Virus record (IMG/VR): IMGVR_UViG_3300034061_004779
Coordinates: 1 to 27,529 of that record
Strand: one strand, 5' to 3'
Length of the DNA stretch: 27,529 bases
Source of the DNA: a virus
This document shows, in pieces, positions 7,735 to 15,600 of the stretch. How positions within the stretch are numbered: the stretch's first letter is position 1; each line of letters begins with the position of its first letter. A model generated the notes under the pieces. The model was given only the letters and a program-made list of their open reading frames with translations. It was not told the DNA's origin and did not search any database. The position numbers and the translations under genes are program-made.

Positions 7735-8381
7735 CAGTCACGATTCGATACGGCTCGCCGGAGCACCCCGATAGTTCGATCACGCCATACCGGAGCCTCG
7801 TCCGGCACACGGCCCCGGTCGTCGAGCCGGTGTCGCTTGCGGAGGCGAAGGCCCAATGCCGCGTGGACGGCACCGACGAAGACGCCTACCTCTCAAGCTT
7901 GATCTCGACGGCCCGCGAGTACGTCGAAAACGTGCTCGACCTGAGTCTCATCACCCAGGTCTGGGAGGCCCGCTACGACACGTTTCCGCTCTGGGAGATC
8001 ATCCTGCCCCGCCCCCCGATGCAGACCGGCACCGTGACGGTCATCTACCGCGACGAGGCTGGTGCCATGCAGACGATCACCAGCGCCGCGAACGCCTTCC
8101 AGGTGGACGCCTACGCGACTCCAGGCCGCATCTACCCGAACTACGAGGGCGTCTGGCCTGCGGTGCGGGGCGACGAGAACAGCGTCACCGTCCGCTGGAC
8201 GGCCGGCTACGGAGCCAGTGGCGGGAATGTACCGCAAACGGTTAAGAGTCTGATCATGCTTCTGGTGGCACACTGGTTCGAGATGCGGCAGCCCGTCGTG
8301 GCCGGCTACAGCCAGGTGCTGCCGGTGCCGCAGACGTTCGAGACGCTGCTCGCGGCGAGCGGCTGGGGAGGATACCGATGA
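7731..8381 (+). CDS. head-tail connector, gp6-like adaptor
   Basis: The adaptor forms a ring beneath the portal and begins the neck. The 216-residue product has the signature PVSLAEAKAQCRVDGTDEDA followed by YLSSLISTAREYVENVLDLSLITQVWE, the helical start of the HK97 gp6/phiE125 gp8-type family. A beta-rich middle with an LPRPPM turn and the C-terminal SLIMLLVAHWFEMRQPV segment follow, also family features. Length is typical. It overlaps its neighbours by 4 nt on each side (ATGA), consistent with a single translated neck operon. Confidence 0.88.
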   Translation: MTVTIRYGSPEHPDSSITPYRSLVRHTAPVVEPVSLAEAKAQCRVDGTDEDAYLSSLISTAREYVENVLDLSLITQVWEARYDTFPLWEIILPRPPMQTGTVTVIYRDEAGAMQTITSAANAFQVDAYATPGRIYPNYEGVWPAVRGDENSVTVRWTAGYGASGGNVPQTVKSLIMLLVAHWFEMRQPVVAGYSQVLPVPQTFETLLAASGWGGYR

Positions 8382-8866
8382 GCCTCACGGCATCGGTGCT
8401 GGCGACGGTGTCGGCTCGGCTGCAATCGCGGCAGGGGCTGGCGACGGCCTTCACCGAACAGCCGATTGAGTTCTCGTTCGATGTCGGCGACTGCACGAAG
8501 GTCTGGAGCGACCGCCGGACGTTCGCCTCCGTCGGCTATGACGAGGTTGATTTCGCGACCGTCGGGATCGGAACGGTGAAGCTGCTCTGCATCAAGAACC
8601 TGTCGAAGACGAGCCAGATCGCCCTCTCGGCCGGCTGGACGGGGTCGCAGTTCAGCGTCTTCCGGCAGGACGTCACGAGCTGGAACTTCAGCCCCATGAT
8701 CAACCTCGGCAGTCTGACGCTCCGCGGCTACCCGATCCGCGAGGGCGGCGCGATGCTGCTCTCCTGCCCGAACTCATCTGGCTTCGCCACGACCTCCGGC
8801 GGGTCGATCCTCCGCATCGGCGGCACCGGCGGCCAGAACTACGAAATCTATGTGATGGGGAACTAG
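8378..8866 (+). CDS. putative virion protein, beta-rich (paralogue group, copy A)
   Basis: This 162-residue protein lies between the adaptor and head closure genes. Its first 35 residues look helical; the rest is predominantly beta. Patterns WSDRRTFAS, VKLLCIKNLSKTSQIALSAGW, a Gly-rich GYPIREGGAMLLSCPNSSG and a closing GTGGQNYEIYVMGN line up in order with the next gene (WSDARTLAG, VKAVYIRNSHASASLTFAG, GGLTVAAGGGYAQIDPTATG, SAGATYDIVLIGEG). The two are therefore tandem relatives. No named family is recognised. Location suggests a neck or head-surface component; ATGA overlap with the adaptor gene argues for co-expression. Confidence 0.65.
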   Translation: MSLTASVLATVSARLQSRQGLATAFTEQPIEFSFDVGDCTKVWSDRRTFASVGYDEVDFATVGIGTVKLLCIKNLSKTSQIALSAGWTGSQFSVFRQDVTSWNFSPMINLGSLTLRGYPIREGGAMLLSCPNSSGFATTSGGSILRIGGTGGQNYEIYVMGN

Positions 8867-9328
8867 ATGCCACTCAATGCCCAGATCATCGTGTCGATCC
8901 TCGCCCACGAGACCAGCACGGGCGACCTGTCGCGGACGCTGCGGGCGACCCCGGCGTCGTATTCGGCCGTGCTCTCCGACGGCACCGCGGCCTACCAGGC
9001 CCAGGTGGTCTGGAGCGACGCGCGGACGCTGGCCGGCTCGAGCGAAACCCTGAACCTCGCCACCCTCGCCGACACCCGCGACGGCGCTGCGGTGAGCGTG
9101 GCGATCACGGCGGTGAAGGCCGTCTACATCCGCAACAGCCACGCCTCGGCATCGCTGACGTTCGCTGGCTCGCCGCTCCCGGCGGGCGGGCTGACGGTGG
9201 CGGCCGGCGGCGGCTACGCGCAGATCGACCCGACGGCCACCGGCATGGCGGCCGGGACGATCACTGTGACCGGATCGGCTGGGGCGACCTACGACATCGT
9301 CTTGATCGGTGAGGGCAGCGTAACGTGA
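8867..9328 (+). CDS. putative virion protein, beta-rich (paralogue group, copy B)
   Basis: This 153-residue protein begins at the ATG immediately after the TAG of its relative at 8378 and ends in a GTGA overlap with the head closure gene. It shares with its neighbour a WSD-RTL segment, a VKAVYIRNSHASASLTFAG strand pair, a Gly-rich turn and a final ATYDIVLIG strand. A looser version of the same pattern occurs in the proteins at 16568 and 27191. The sequence is Ala, Gly, Thr and Ser rich with no membrane segment. A structural role on the virion is inferred from position and composition only. Confidence 0.65.
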   Translation: MPLNAQIIVSILAHETSTGDLSRTLRATPASYSAVLSDGTAAYQAQVVWSDARTLAGSSETLNLATLADTRDGAAVSVAITAVKAVYIRNSHASASLTFAGSPLPAGGLTVAAGGGYAQIDPTATGMAAGTITVTGSAGATYDIVLIGEGSVT

Positions 9329-9639
9329 ACATCGGCATGATGCGTGAGCGTGTCGCCTTGCAGGCTCCGCAGGAGATGCGAAGCCCGACGGGCGAAGCCA
9401 CGCTTTCGTGGGCCACGGAAGACACGGTCTGGGCGAGCGTCGATGGGCTGTCGAGCCGCGACATCCTCCAGGCCCAGCAAGCCAACGTCATCGCCTCGCA
9501 CAAGATTTCAATCCGCTACCGGGCCACGGTGAATCCGCAGTATCGGATTCTCTGGCGCGGCAAGACGCTCGAGATAGCAAGCGTCAGCGAGCGGGATAAC
9601 CGGACGCGACTGGAACTCCTCGTCCACGAGGTGCAGTAG
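9325..9639 (+). CDS. head closure / head-tail joining protein
   Basis: This 104-residue protein matches the Phage_H_T_join family (SPP1 gp16-like stopper), which plugs the neck beneath the adaptor. Visible features are the N-terminal MRERVALQAPQEM, a WASVDGLSSRDILQAQQANV segment, HKISIRYR, the central YRILWRGKTLEIASV and the ending RLELLVHEVQ. Length and order are typical. Translation starts at a GTG that overlaps the preceding stop (GTGA). Confidence 0.87.
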   Translation: MNIGMMRERVALQAPQEMRSPTGEATLSWATEDTVWASVDGLSSRDILQAQQANVIASHKISIRYRATVNPQYRILWRGKTLEIASVSERDNRTRLELLVHEVQ

Positions 9640-9640
9640 C

Positions 9641-10414
9641 ATGGCGATCAATCCCAGCAATCCGTCGCCCCGTGACGTTGGCTTCGGCACCGGCAAGAGC
9701 CAGACCGAGGGCTTCGTGCGGATCGACACCGCCGGCGTCCGCGAGCTGGCGAAGGAACTCGAGCGGGTGGCCGGGGCGCTCGCCGCGCCGGGGCTGCTCC
9801 AGAAGTGCGTCAAGCAGGCGTCGCGACCGATCCTGACCGGCTACAAAGCGCTCGCCTCAAAGCCGTTCGCTGCTGGCAGCGGAGGCGCCACGGGCAACCT
9901 CGCCAAGTCCACGATCACGCAGACCAAGGAATACGAGGGCGGCCAAGTCGCAGTGGCGATCACCGGCCCCCGGCAGACCGGCCCCGTCGGCTCCGAAGAG
10001 GGGCGCGAGAGCGGCAACCACGCTTGGCTCGTTGAGTTCGGCTCCGGCCGCCGCCGCCCCGGTACGCAGAACCGCCGTACCTACGTCAACGTCCACCAGA
10101 TGATCAACGGCAAGATGCGGCGCACGACGTCGGCCATGAATGACGAGGAATTCGCCCGCCGCAGCCGCGGGTACTACTTCCTCATGGGCAGCCTCAACGA
10201 GCCGACGCGGCAGCGGGGGGCAGGCAAGGGCTACTCGCACGATTTTGCGTCCTGGCCGCAAGGCCGCGAGCAGCACCCCATCACGCTCGGCCCCGGCGAG
10301 AGCATTGAGCCGATGCCCGCCTACCATCCGATGAGGGACACGATAGCGGCGAACGCCGGGCTGGTGCAGTCTGTCCTCGCCCAACTGATCCAAGCAGAAA
10401 TCAACAAATTCTAA
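9641..10414 (+). CDS. HK97 gp10-like tail completion protein, enlarged
   Basis: This family acts at the head-tail junction. The N-terminal part reads FVRIDTAGVRELAKELERV and LLQKCVKQASRPILTGYKAL, and the middle holds the family hallmark HAWLVEFGSGRRRPGT, ending with MPAYHPMRDTIAAN as the usual Pro-rich C-terminal signature. The usual size is about 120-150 residues; at 257 it is nearly double, mainly through an insertion around residues 140-225 (Arg, Tyr and Gly rich, including SRGYYFLMGSLNEP). The start ATG is 2 nt after the previous stop, and the end overlaps the tail terminator by 1 nt (TAATG). Confidence 0.8.
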   Translation: MAINPSNPSPRDVGFGTGKSQTEGFVRIDTAGVRELAKELERVAGALAAPGLLQKCVKQASRPILTGYKALASKPFAAGSGGATGNLAKSTITQTKEYEGGQVAVAITGPRQTGPVGSEEGRESGNHAWLVEFGSGRRRPGTQNRRTYVNVHQMINGKMRRTTSAMNDEEFARRSRGYYFLMGSLNEPTRQRGAGKGYSHDFASWPQGREQHPITLGPGESIEPMPAYHPMRDTIAANAGLVQSVLAQLIQAEINKF

Positions 10415-10842
10415 TGCTCATCTCCCCCGAAAAGCACGTTTACCAGAAGCTCGTCTCCACCCCTGGCGTGGCGAGGATCGTAGGCTTCCAGGTCTACCCC
10501 ATCGCCGTGCCGAAGACCGGCGCGAGTCTGCCGTTCATCGTCTACAAGCGGTCGAACATCACCCGCGAGACGGCTCTCTCTGGCCCGCTGTTCGTCCCGA
10601 TCGTCGGCCTCCAGATTGCGTCGTGGGCGCTCTCCTACGACGCGGTGCGTGAGCTTGCCGACGAGGTGCGGCTTGCGCTGGATGGACACACCGGCACTAT
10701 GGCCGGGGCTACAATACAAGATATGAGGTTGGTGTCCGAAACGGACGACTTCCTCGATCCGACGGTCGCTGGGGCGCAACTGCCTCCGGCCTACGAAGTC
10801 CGGCAGTTGTTTCAGATTCGGTGGAACGAAGCCACCGCGTAA
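10414..10842 (+). CDS. tail terminator / tail completion protein (DUF3168-like)
   Basis: This 142-residue protein sits where tail terminators normally lie, between the gp10-like gene and the tail tube. It has the expected start KHVYQKLVSTPGVARIVGFQVYP, the LPFIVYKRSNI strand, a LQIASWALSYDAVRELADEVRLAL segment and a beta C-terminus ending VRQLFQIRW. These match the DUF3168/tail completion pattern. It would cap the tail and bind the neck. The gene also carries, inside its coding sequence at 10709-10727, a near copy of the element found upstream of the capsid gene. Confidence 0.75.
   Translation: MLISPEKHVYQKLVSTPGVARIVGFQVYPIAVPKTGASLPFIVYKRSNITRETALSGPLFVPIVGLQIASWALSYDAVRELADEVRLALDGHTGTMAGATIQDMRLVSETDDFLDPTVAGAQLPPAYEVRQLFQIRWNEATA
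10709..10727 (+). promoter_or_regulatory. CTACA-ATAT element, copy 2 (before tail tube genes)
   Basis: This copy matches the one at 4784-4802 at 17 of 19 positions and contains TACAAT, a good -10 hexamer, at 10710-10715. It lies inside the tail terminator gene, 173 nt upstream of the first tail tube candidate. No convincing -35 is seen at standard spacing (TGGACA at 10683 is 21 nt away). A weaker relative, CTACAAGACTAGATT, lies at 10844. Confidence 0.4.
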
Positions 10843-10861
10843 CCTACAAGACTAGATTGCG

Positions 10862-10875
10862 GCGCAAGGAGGCGC
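10862..10875 (+). promoter_or_regulatory. ribosome site AAGGAG in the loop of a GCGC hairpin
   Basis: GCGC at 10862-10865 pairs with GCGC at 10872-10875, leaving AAGGAG as the exact hexaloop, 11 nt before the ATG at 10882. The same ten bases GGCGCAAGGA occur at 6772-6781, also in a GC hairpin. Displaying or gating the ribosome site in a loop could tune translation of the tail tube gene. Confidence 0.35.
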
Positions 10876-10881
10876 GAACAC

Positions 10882-11217
10882 ATGGCAGGCGTTTCAGCAC
10901 AGGGACTCACGTTCACCTTCGGTGGCTCCAACCTCACGGTCACGAGCGTTCAAGTCAGTGACACCCAAGACCTCGTTGACGGCTCGCATCTCGGCATCGC
11001 CCCCGGCGGTCGCCGCGAGTTCGTCGGCGGCTTCGCCACCGAGCGGGAAGTCACCATCGACTACATCTCGACCAACGTGCTCGCGGCCGGTACGTCCGGC
11101 AGCCTGTCGATCAGCGGCCCGATGTCGTTCAGCGGTGCTGCAACGCTCGCGTCGGCCTCGATCGGCGGCTCGGTGGGCGCCCTCATCAGCGGGAGCGCGA
11201 CCTTCCGCGTCGCGTAA
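10882..11217 (+). CDS. tail tube protein candidate, tandem copy 1
   Basis: This is the first of three adjacent related genes (111 residues). It starts MAGVSAQGLTFTFGGSNLTV, almost the same as the next protein, and continues with GSHLGIAPGG, EVTIDYIS, SGSLSISGPMSFSG and a closing VGALISGSATFRV. The predominantly beta pattern, the turn around GSHLG and the final strand fit a short tail tube fold, and the position between terminator and tail assembly chaperone is the standard slot for the major tail protein. Typical tube proteins are 150-250 residues, so this is small. Tube identity is inferred from position and pattern; a tube-decorating domain is possible. Confidence 0.65.
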   Translation: MAGVSAQGLTFTFGGSNLTVTSVQVSDTQDLVDGSHLGIAPGGRREFVGGFATEREVTIDYISTNVLAAGTSGSLSISGPMSFSGAATLASASIGGSVGALISGSATFRVA

Positions 11218-11223
11218 GGCGAC

Positions 11224-11580
11224 ATGGCTGGCGTCAGCTCACAAGGCACGACGTTCACGTTTGGTGGTGGCTCCTATTCCATCACCAGCGTCACGGTCAA
11301 CTACGGCCAAGAGCGCGGCAGCGTGTCCGGCGCCCACATGGGCATGGGGGTCAACGACGTCGAGCCGGTGTACCTCATGCACCGGACGGCAGACTCGCTG
11401 CCGACGGTCGATGTCGAATACATCACCGCGTCTGCGATCCCACAGGTCAACGCCACTGGATCGCTTTCGGTCAGCGGAAAGATTGCATTCTCCGGCCAAG
11501 CCACCTGCGTCTCGTCGCAGGTCACGGCCAGCGTCGGGGACTTGGTTCGTGGGTCTGCGTCGTTTCGCGTGCAGGTCTAG
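11224..11580 (+). CDS. tail tube protein candidate, tandem copy 2
   Basis: This 118-residue protein is a clear relative of the one before it: MAGVSSQGTTFTFGGGSYSI, VSGAHMGMGVND, PTVDVEYI, TGSLSVSGKIAFSGQATCVSSQ and VGDLVRGSASFRVQV align in order. It starts 6 nt after the previous stop with AAGG close by. Its middle (around residues 35-60) is longer and differs most, as expected if the copies have different partners. Function as for copy 1; whether both enter the tube, or one is the tube and the other a cap or decoration, cannot be told from sequence. Confidence 0.65.
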   Translation: MAGVSSQGTTFTFGGGSYSITSVTVNYGQERGSVSGAHMGMGVNDVEPVYLMHRTADSLPTVDVEYITASAIPQVNATGSLSVSGKIAFSGQATCVSSQVTASVGDLVRGSASFRVQV

Positions 11581-11582
11581 AT

Positions 11583-11933
11583 GTGCCTGGCATTCCATAC
11601 AACGCCTCGTTCTCGTTCAGCGGCTTTTCCGGCCAGATCACTGGGATTTCAGTGGAAGCCGGTCGGCCGGAGATCGTGAACATGACCGGCGCCAGCGCGG
11701 CTCTCGGATCGGCGGTGATGGTGCCTACGGGAGACTTCACGCCGGGTTCCATCACGGTGGACTTCTTGGCTGGCGGCTCCGTACCGGACACCGGCGCGAA
11801 GGGGCAGCTCAGTTTCTCGTCCAGCGCGTATTCAATCGGACGGAATGTGGTTCTCGAGTCGGTGCAGGTTGACGCCAGGGTTGGCGAATTGGTTCGAGGG
11901 ACGATGAAGTTTGTGATGACGGATTATTACTAG
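11583..11933 (+). CDS. tail tube protein candidate, tandem copy 3
   Basis: This 116-residue protein is the most diverged of the three: NASFSFSGFSGQITGISVEA, TGASAALGSAVMVPTGD, ITVDFLAGG, GAKGQLSFSSSAYSIGRNVVLESVQVDARVGELVRGTMKFVM. The C-terminal VGELVRGTMKF matches VGDLVRGSASF of copy 2. The start is GTG at 11583, with only 2 nt after the previous stop and no strong ribosome site, so it probably depends on reinitiation after copy 2. An ATG at 11581 is in another frame. It is followed by the tail assembly chaperone. Confidence 0.62.
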   Translation: MPGIPYNASFSFSGFSGQITGISVEAGRPEIVNMTGASAALGSAVMVPTGDFTPGSITVDFLAGGSVPDTGAKGQLSFSSSAYSIGRNVVLESVQVDARVGELVRGTMKFVMTDYY

Positions 11934-11946
11934 GAGCAGGTTTGGC

Positions 11947-12285
11947 ATGGCGACTGATCTTCGGAAGCGGATTCTGGCGGCGAACGACATCAAGGTGGAG
12001 GCTGTTGAAATCCCCGAGTGGGGCGGCACCTACTACATCAAGGTGATCAGCGGCACCGACCGCGACTCCTTCGAGGAGTCCTACGCCGAGCAGAAGATGA
12101 AGGCGTTTCGTGTCCGGTTCCTCCTGCTCGCCCTGTGCGACGAGGCCGGCGAGCGGATTTTCAAGGACGAGGATTCGGCGGAACTCGGCAAGAAGTCAAG
12201 CGTCGTGATCAATCGCGTTTTCGACGCGGCCTGGAAGGTGAACGCCTTCACGAACGAGGCCGTGGAGGCGCTGGGAAAAGACTAG
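11947..12285 (+). CDS. tail assembly chaperone, short form
   Basis: This 112-residue protein lies directly before the tape measure gene, where lambda gpG-like chaperones are found. It begins MATDLRKRILAANDIKVEAVEIPEWGGTYYIKVISG and continues with a helical FRVRFLLLALCDEAGERIF segment and NRVFDAAWKVNAFTNEAVEALGKD. This pattern (N-terminal beta part, then LLxxxLxDExGxxLF and a helical end) is common in phage chaperones. AGGAGCAGG precedes the ATG. The last codons form a slippery site (12273-12279) that lets some ribosomes continue into the longer form. Confidence 0.82.
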   Translation: MATDLRKRILAANDIKVEAVEIPEWGGTYYIKVISGTDRDSFEESYAEQKMKAFRVRFLLLALCDEAGERIFKDEDSAELGKKSSVVINRVFDAAWKVNAFTNEAVEALGKD

Positions 12286-12596
12286 CCGACAGGCCCGAGC
12301 GGAAGTTCTACCTGAAGTTGGCCCTCTGCCTGGGAATGTCGGTCAAGCGGTTGCTGCGGGAGGTTGATTCGGAGGAGATCGCGGAGTGGTATGCCTACGA
12401 TCAGAGGCATCCGCTCCCCGACTCTTGGGCGCAGACCGCGAGAATCTGCCGCATCATCATGGCGGCCAGCGGGAACTACAAGAAGGGCGACATACCTGAC
12501 GAGGCGGTCTTCATTCCGACGACCGTCAAGCAGGAACAGTCGCAAGCGCAGATTTTGAACGAGTTGATGAAACTGAACCAGCCGCGTCAGGGATGA
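11947..12596 (+). CDS. tail assembly chaperone, frameshifted long form
   Basis: A -1 shift at 12279 joins the first 111 codons of the short form to 105 residues in the next frame, giving 216 residues. The extension reads RLADRPERKFYLKLALCLGM, then KRLLREVDSEEIAEWYAYDQRHPLPDSW, and ends ILNELMKLNQPRQG. It has no start codon with a ribosome site at the right place, and SSEEIAEWxAYD-type segments are familiar from the downstream part of other phage chaperone pairs. The gpG/gpGT pair of lambda is the established precedent: both products coat the tape measure while the tube assembles. Confidence 0.82.
12273..12279 (+). promoter_or_regulatory. -1 ribosomal frameshift site GGGAAAA
   Basis: The chaperone frame reads CTG GGA AAA GAC TAG, so the heptamer is G GGA AAA, a standard X XXY YYZ slip site and one base from the lambda site (GGGAAAG). 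It lies 3 nt before the zero-frame stop (12283-12285). Slipping back one base puts the ribosome in exactly the frame that stays open to 12596. No strong pseudoknot or hairpin is obvious downstream by eye. Confidence 0.88.
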
Positions 12597-12600
12597 CCCG

Positions 12601-15600
12601 ATGGCAAAAGCGTATCTCGGCAAAATCTCGGCGCTGGTCACGGCGAACACCAGTGACTTCAACAGCAAGCTGAATGCGTCGGCGCAGCAGGTTGGCAACT
12701 TTGCGCGAGCGATGCAGACGCAGCTCACGCGGGCCGAAACGTCGGCCACGGCCTCTCTGCGTGGTATCTACACGGAGTCGCAGAAGGTTTCCCGCGCGCT
12801 CCAGGCGGCAGCGTCGCAGCGACTCCAGTTCAAGGGATATGACACATCTACGTTCGCGTCGCTTACTAAGGCGATCAGCCAGTTCAAGTCACTTCAGGCC
12901 GCCGCCGTAGCCGTCAACGAGCCGCTCTCGCGAGCTGCGCGGGCAGTCGAGAAACTCTCGGCTCCGGTGCAGTTAGGCTTCGATCCGGCGCTGAAGTCGG
13001 CCCAGAAGAGTGCAGAGTATCTCAGCGCCGCCCTCGCCAGAGGCGGCGTTGTAGGCGAGAGGAGTTTTGAGCGTATCGAACGAAGGGCGCTGGCCGCCGC
13101 CCAGGCCGCCGACCGGCTCGCCGAAGCCGCGCAGATGGCATCCGCCGGCCCGCGCGGGACGGAGTTGGCCTTCGCCGCCCCCCGCGTCCGCGACTCGCTG
13201 GCAGCGTCGGCGGATGTAAGGCAGCGGGCCGCCGCCGCCCCAGCATCGGTGCTTGAGGGCGGGCGGGTTGCGAACGACGTCCAAAAACTCGTCGCCATCG
13301 ACAATCTGATTCAGAAGAGACGGGCTGAGATTGAGTCCGGCACGATTCTCAACATCGACACGACGAGGGCGCAGGCAAGCCTGGAGAGCCTTCTTCAGAT
13401 TGCGGCACGGGTTCGTGCGCAGGTCAATGCGGCGATCGGCGGTGGCGGCGCAGACGCAGAGACGGCGTCACTGATCGCCCGCGCCCGCGCCCAGCGGGAT
13501 TATTACGAAGAAAGCGAGCGGCTCGCCAATCAAGCAGCAAGCGACGCCGCCGCCCCACTCATCGCCCGCGCCCGTGCGGAGCGCGAGTTCTACGAAGAGA
13601 GCCGTCGCCTCGCCAGCCAGGCAGCGGCTGACGCCGCTGCGCCACTGATCGCCCGCGCCCAAGCGGAGCGCGAATTCTACGAAGAGAGCGAGCGACTCCG
13701 CAGGCAGGCGGCCGCAGACTCCGCAGCGACCGCAGACCGCGAGGTCGCGCCGCTCATCAACCGCGCCAGGGCGGAAAGAGACTCGCAGCTCGACTTCGGC
13801 CTCGACCTCGACGCCCCGAAGCGGCAGATCGAGATCGTGCGAGGCTCGATTGTCTCCCTCAAGGCGCAGATCGACACTCTGCCAGCAGGATTCAGGACGG
13901 AGTTTATTCCAGCCGTCGTGGCCGCTCAGAACGAACTTGAGTCACTCGCGGCATCTCCAGGAGCCGCCGAGGACGCAATCGAGAGGCTCAGGCTGCGCGT
14001 GACTGGGCTGAGCAACGACGCGGAGGTGACGTCAAGAAAGTTGACGCTGGTGGATTCAGTCCTTCGCGGCTTCGGGGGCGGCGGGGTCGAGGGGATCAAG
14101 TTCGGCATGGATGACCGCGCTGTCCAAGGCTACATAGCACAGTTGAGCGTGCTCCAAGGCATCATGGCCGGCATATCGGGGCCGGCATCTGATGCGTTGG
14201 CCGCCGGATTTGAGGCAGTTAGGGGCCGCATCGCATCGGCGGCCAGCGATAGCTCAATCAGACTCAAGAGCGTCCGCGAAGAGATAGACGCGATGGTGCA
14301 GTCTCTCGCCAACGTGGCCGCGAAGGCGGCTGGAGTCAACGCCTCTGGGCTGACGAAGGAGCTTCAGCGGGTCGGTGACGTCGGCCGCGCCGGGCTTGAT
14401 CGCTGGTCGCTGGCGATTCAGCAGGCCGGCTTTGCGGTCGATGACTTCTTTTCTGCGACCGGCGGCCTTGATCAGAGAATCAGAGCGGTCAGCAACAACA
14501 TCACGCAGCTCGCATTCATACTCGGCGGCACAAAGGGGCTCTGGATAGGCATCGCCGCCGTCATCGCGGGCCAAGCAGTCCTCGCGCTGAACAAGTGGAT
14601 AAATTCAGGCAGGACGGCCGAGGATCAGACGAAAGCGCTCAACAGCGCGCTGTCTAGGCAGCAGTCAATCGTTGACGACCTGAAGCAGGCGTTCGATCAG
14701 TTGGCTGATTCGATGTCTCGCGGGACGATGAGCCGCGATGCCGAGAAAGCACTCAATGACGTGCAGGCTATCGAGAAAATCTTGAAGCGTCGCGGCGACC
14801 TTGCGGCTGACCGCACGCTTGAGTCTGACCCGGAAGCGCAGCGTCTGCGAGCAGACATCGCCAAGGGGGAGCGCGAGCGCGAAGCCGCCTCCACGTTTGG
14901 CGGGCGAGTGGCAGCGCAGGCTGCCATAGACGCCGCGACGAGTCGCCTAGCAGACGTAGAGAGAACCGTGAGGGTTCGCCCCGCGCCTGACGCGAGGGAG
15001 GTTGAGGATGCCATACGCAGGCGGGCCACGGCGCCGTTTCGTAATGCACAGCTTGATCTGCCAGAGGGCCAGACACCAGACGCAATTCGCGCCAGGAGAG
15101 CCGCGCTCGAGCCTGCACTTGACGACCTGCGATCAAGGATGCGCGATGCGCAGTCCGACGGGGCGCTCGGTGCTCCTCGCCTCTCGATACTCGCTGAAAG
15201 TTACACGCAGTTGCAGGGGCTGGCCGCGCGACTTGACGAAGCGCTGACCGAGTCTAGCAATGACGCGGTCAAGAGCGTGCTGGAGGGGGGGCTGGCCGTT
15301 GGCAAGTCTCTGCTGTCGGTTCAGGAGCTCCTGGATCAGGCCACGATTCCTTACAGCAGCATTCGAGACGAAGCAGACAGGATCGGGAAGGAGTTGCGGG
15401 CGAAGCAGGATGAGCTGAAGTCTGGGAGTGTGAGCCCGGAGCGCGACGCAGAACTGTCTGACGAGGTAACGCAACTCAGGTCGCTGGCCGACGCGGCCAA
15501 GTCGGCAGCCGTGTCGTTTCGCCAGTTCGTTGACATTATCAACAAAAACTCAAAGCAACTCTCCGACACCGTCCTGCAAGAGGTCGGCGACCGCGAGATG

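Noticed and set aside
11581-11600. ATG at 11581 as start of the third tail tube candidate
   Set aside because: It is in a different frame; the frame with the conserved pattern begins at the GTG at 11583.
13471-13800. possible CRISPR-like array
   Set aside because: Units are contiguous, coding and without spacers; they are protein repeats of the tape measure. The fibre repeats at 22381-23160 are rejected as CRISPR for the same reason.
14126-14145. another AAGGCTACATAG match inside the tape measure gene
   Set aside because: It lacks the following ATAT part and is well explained by codons for QGYIAQ deep within the gene, so it was not counted as a copy of the element.
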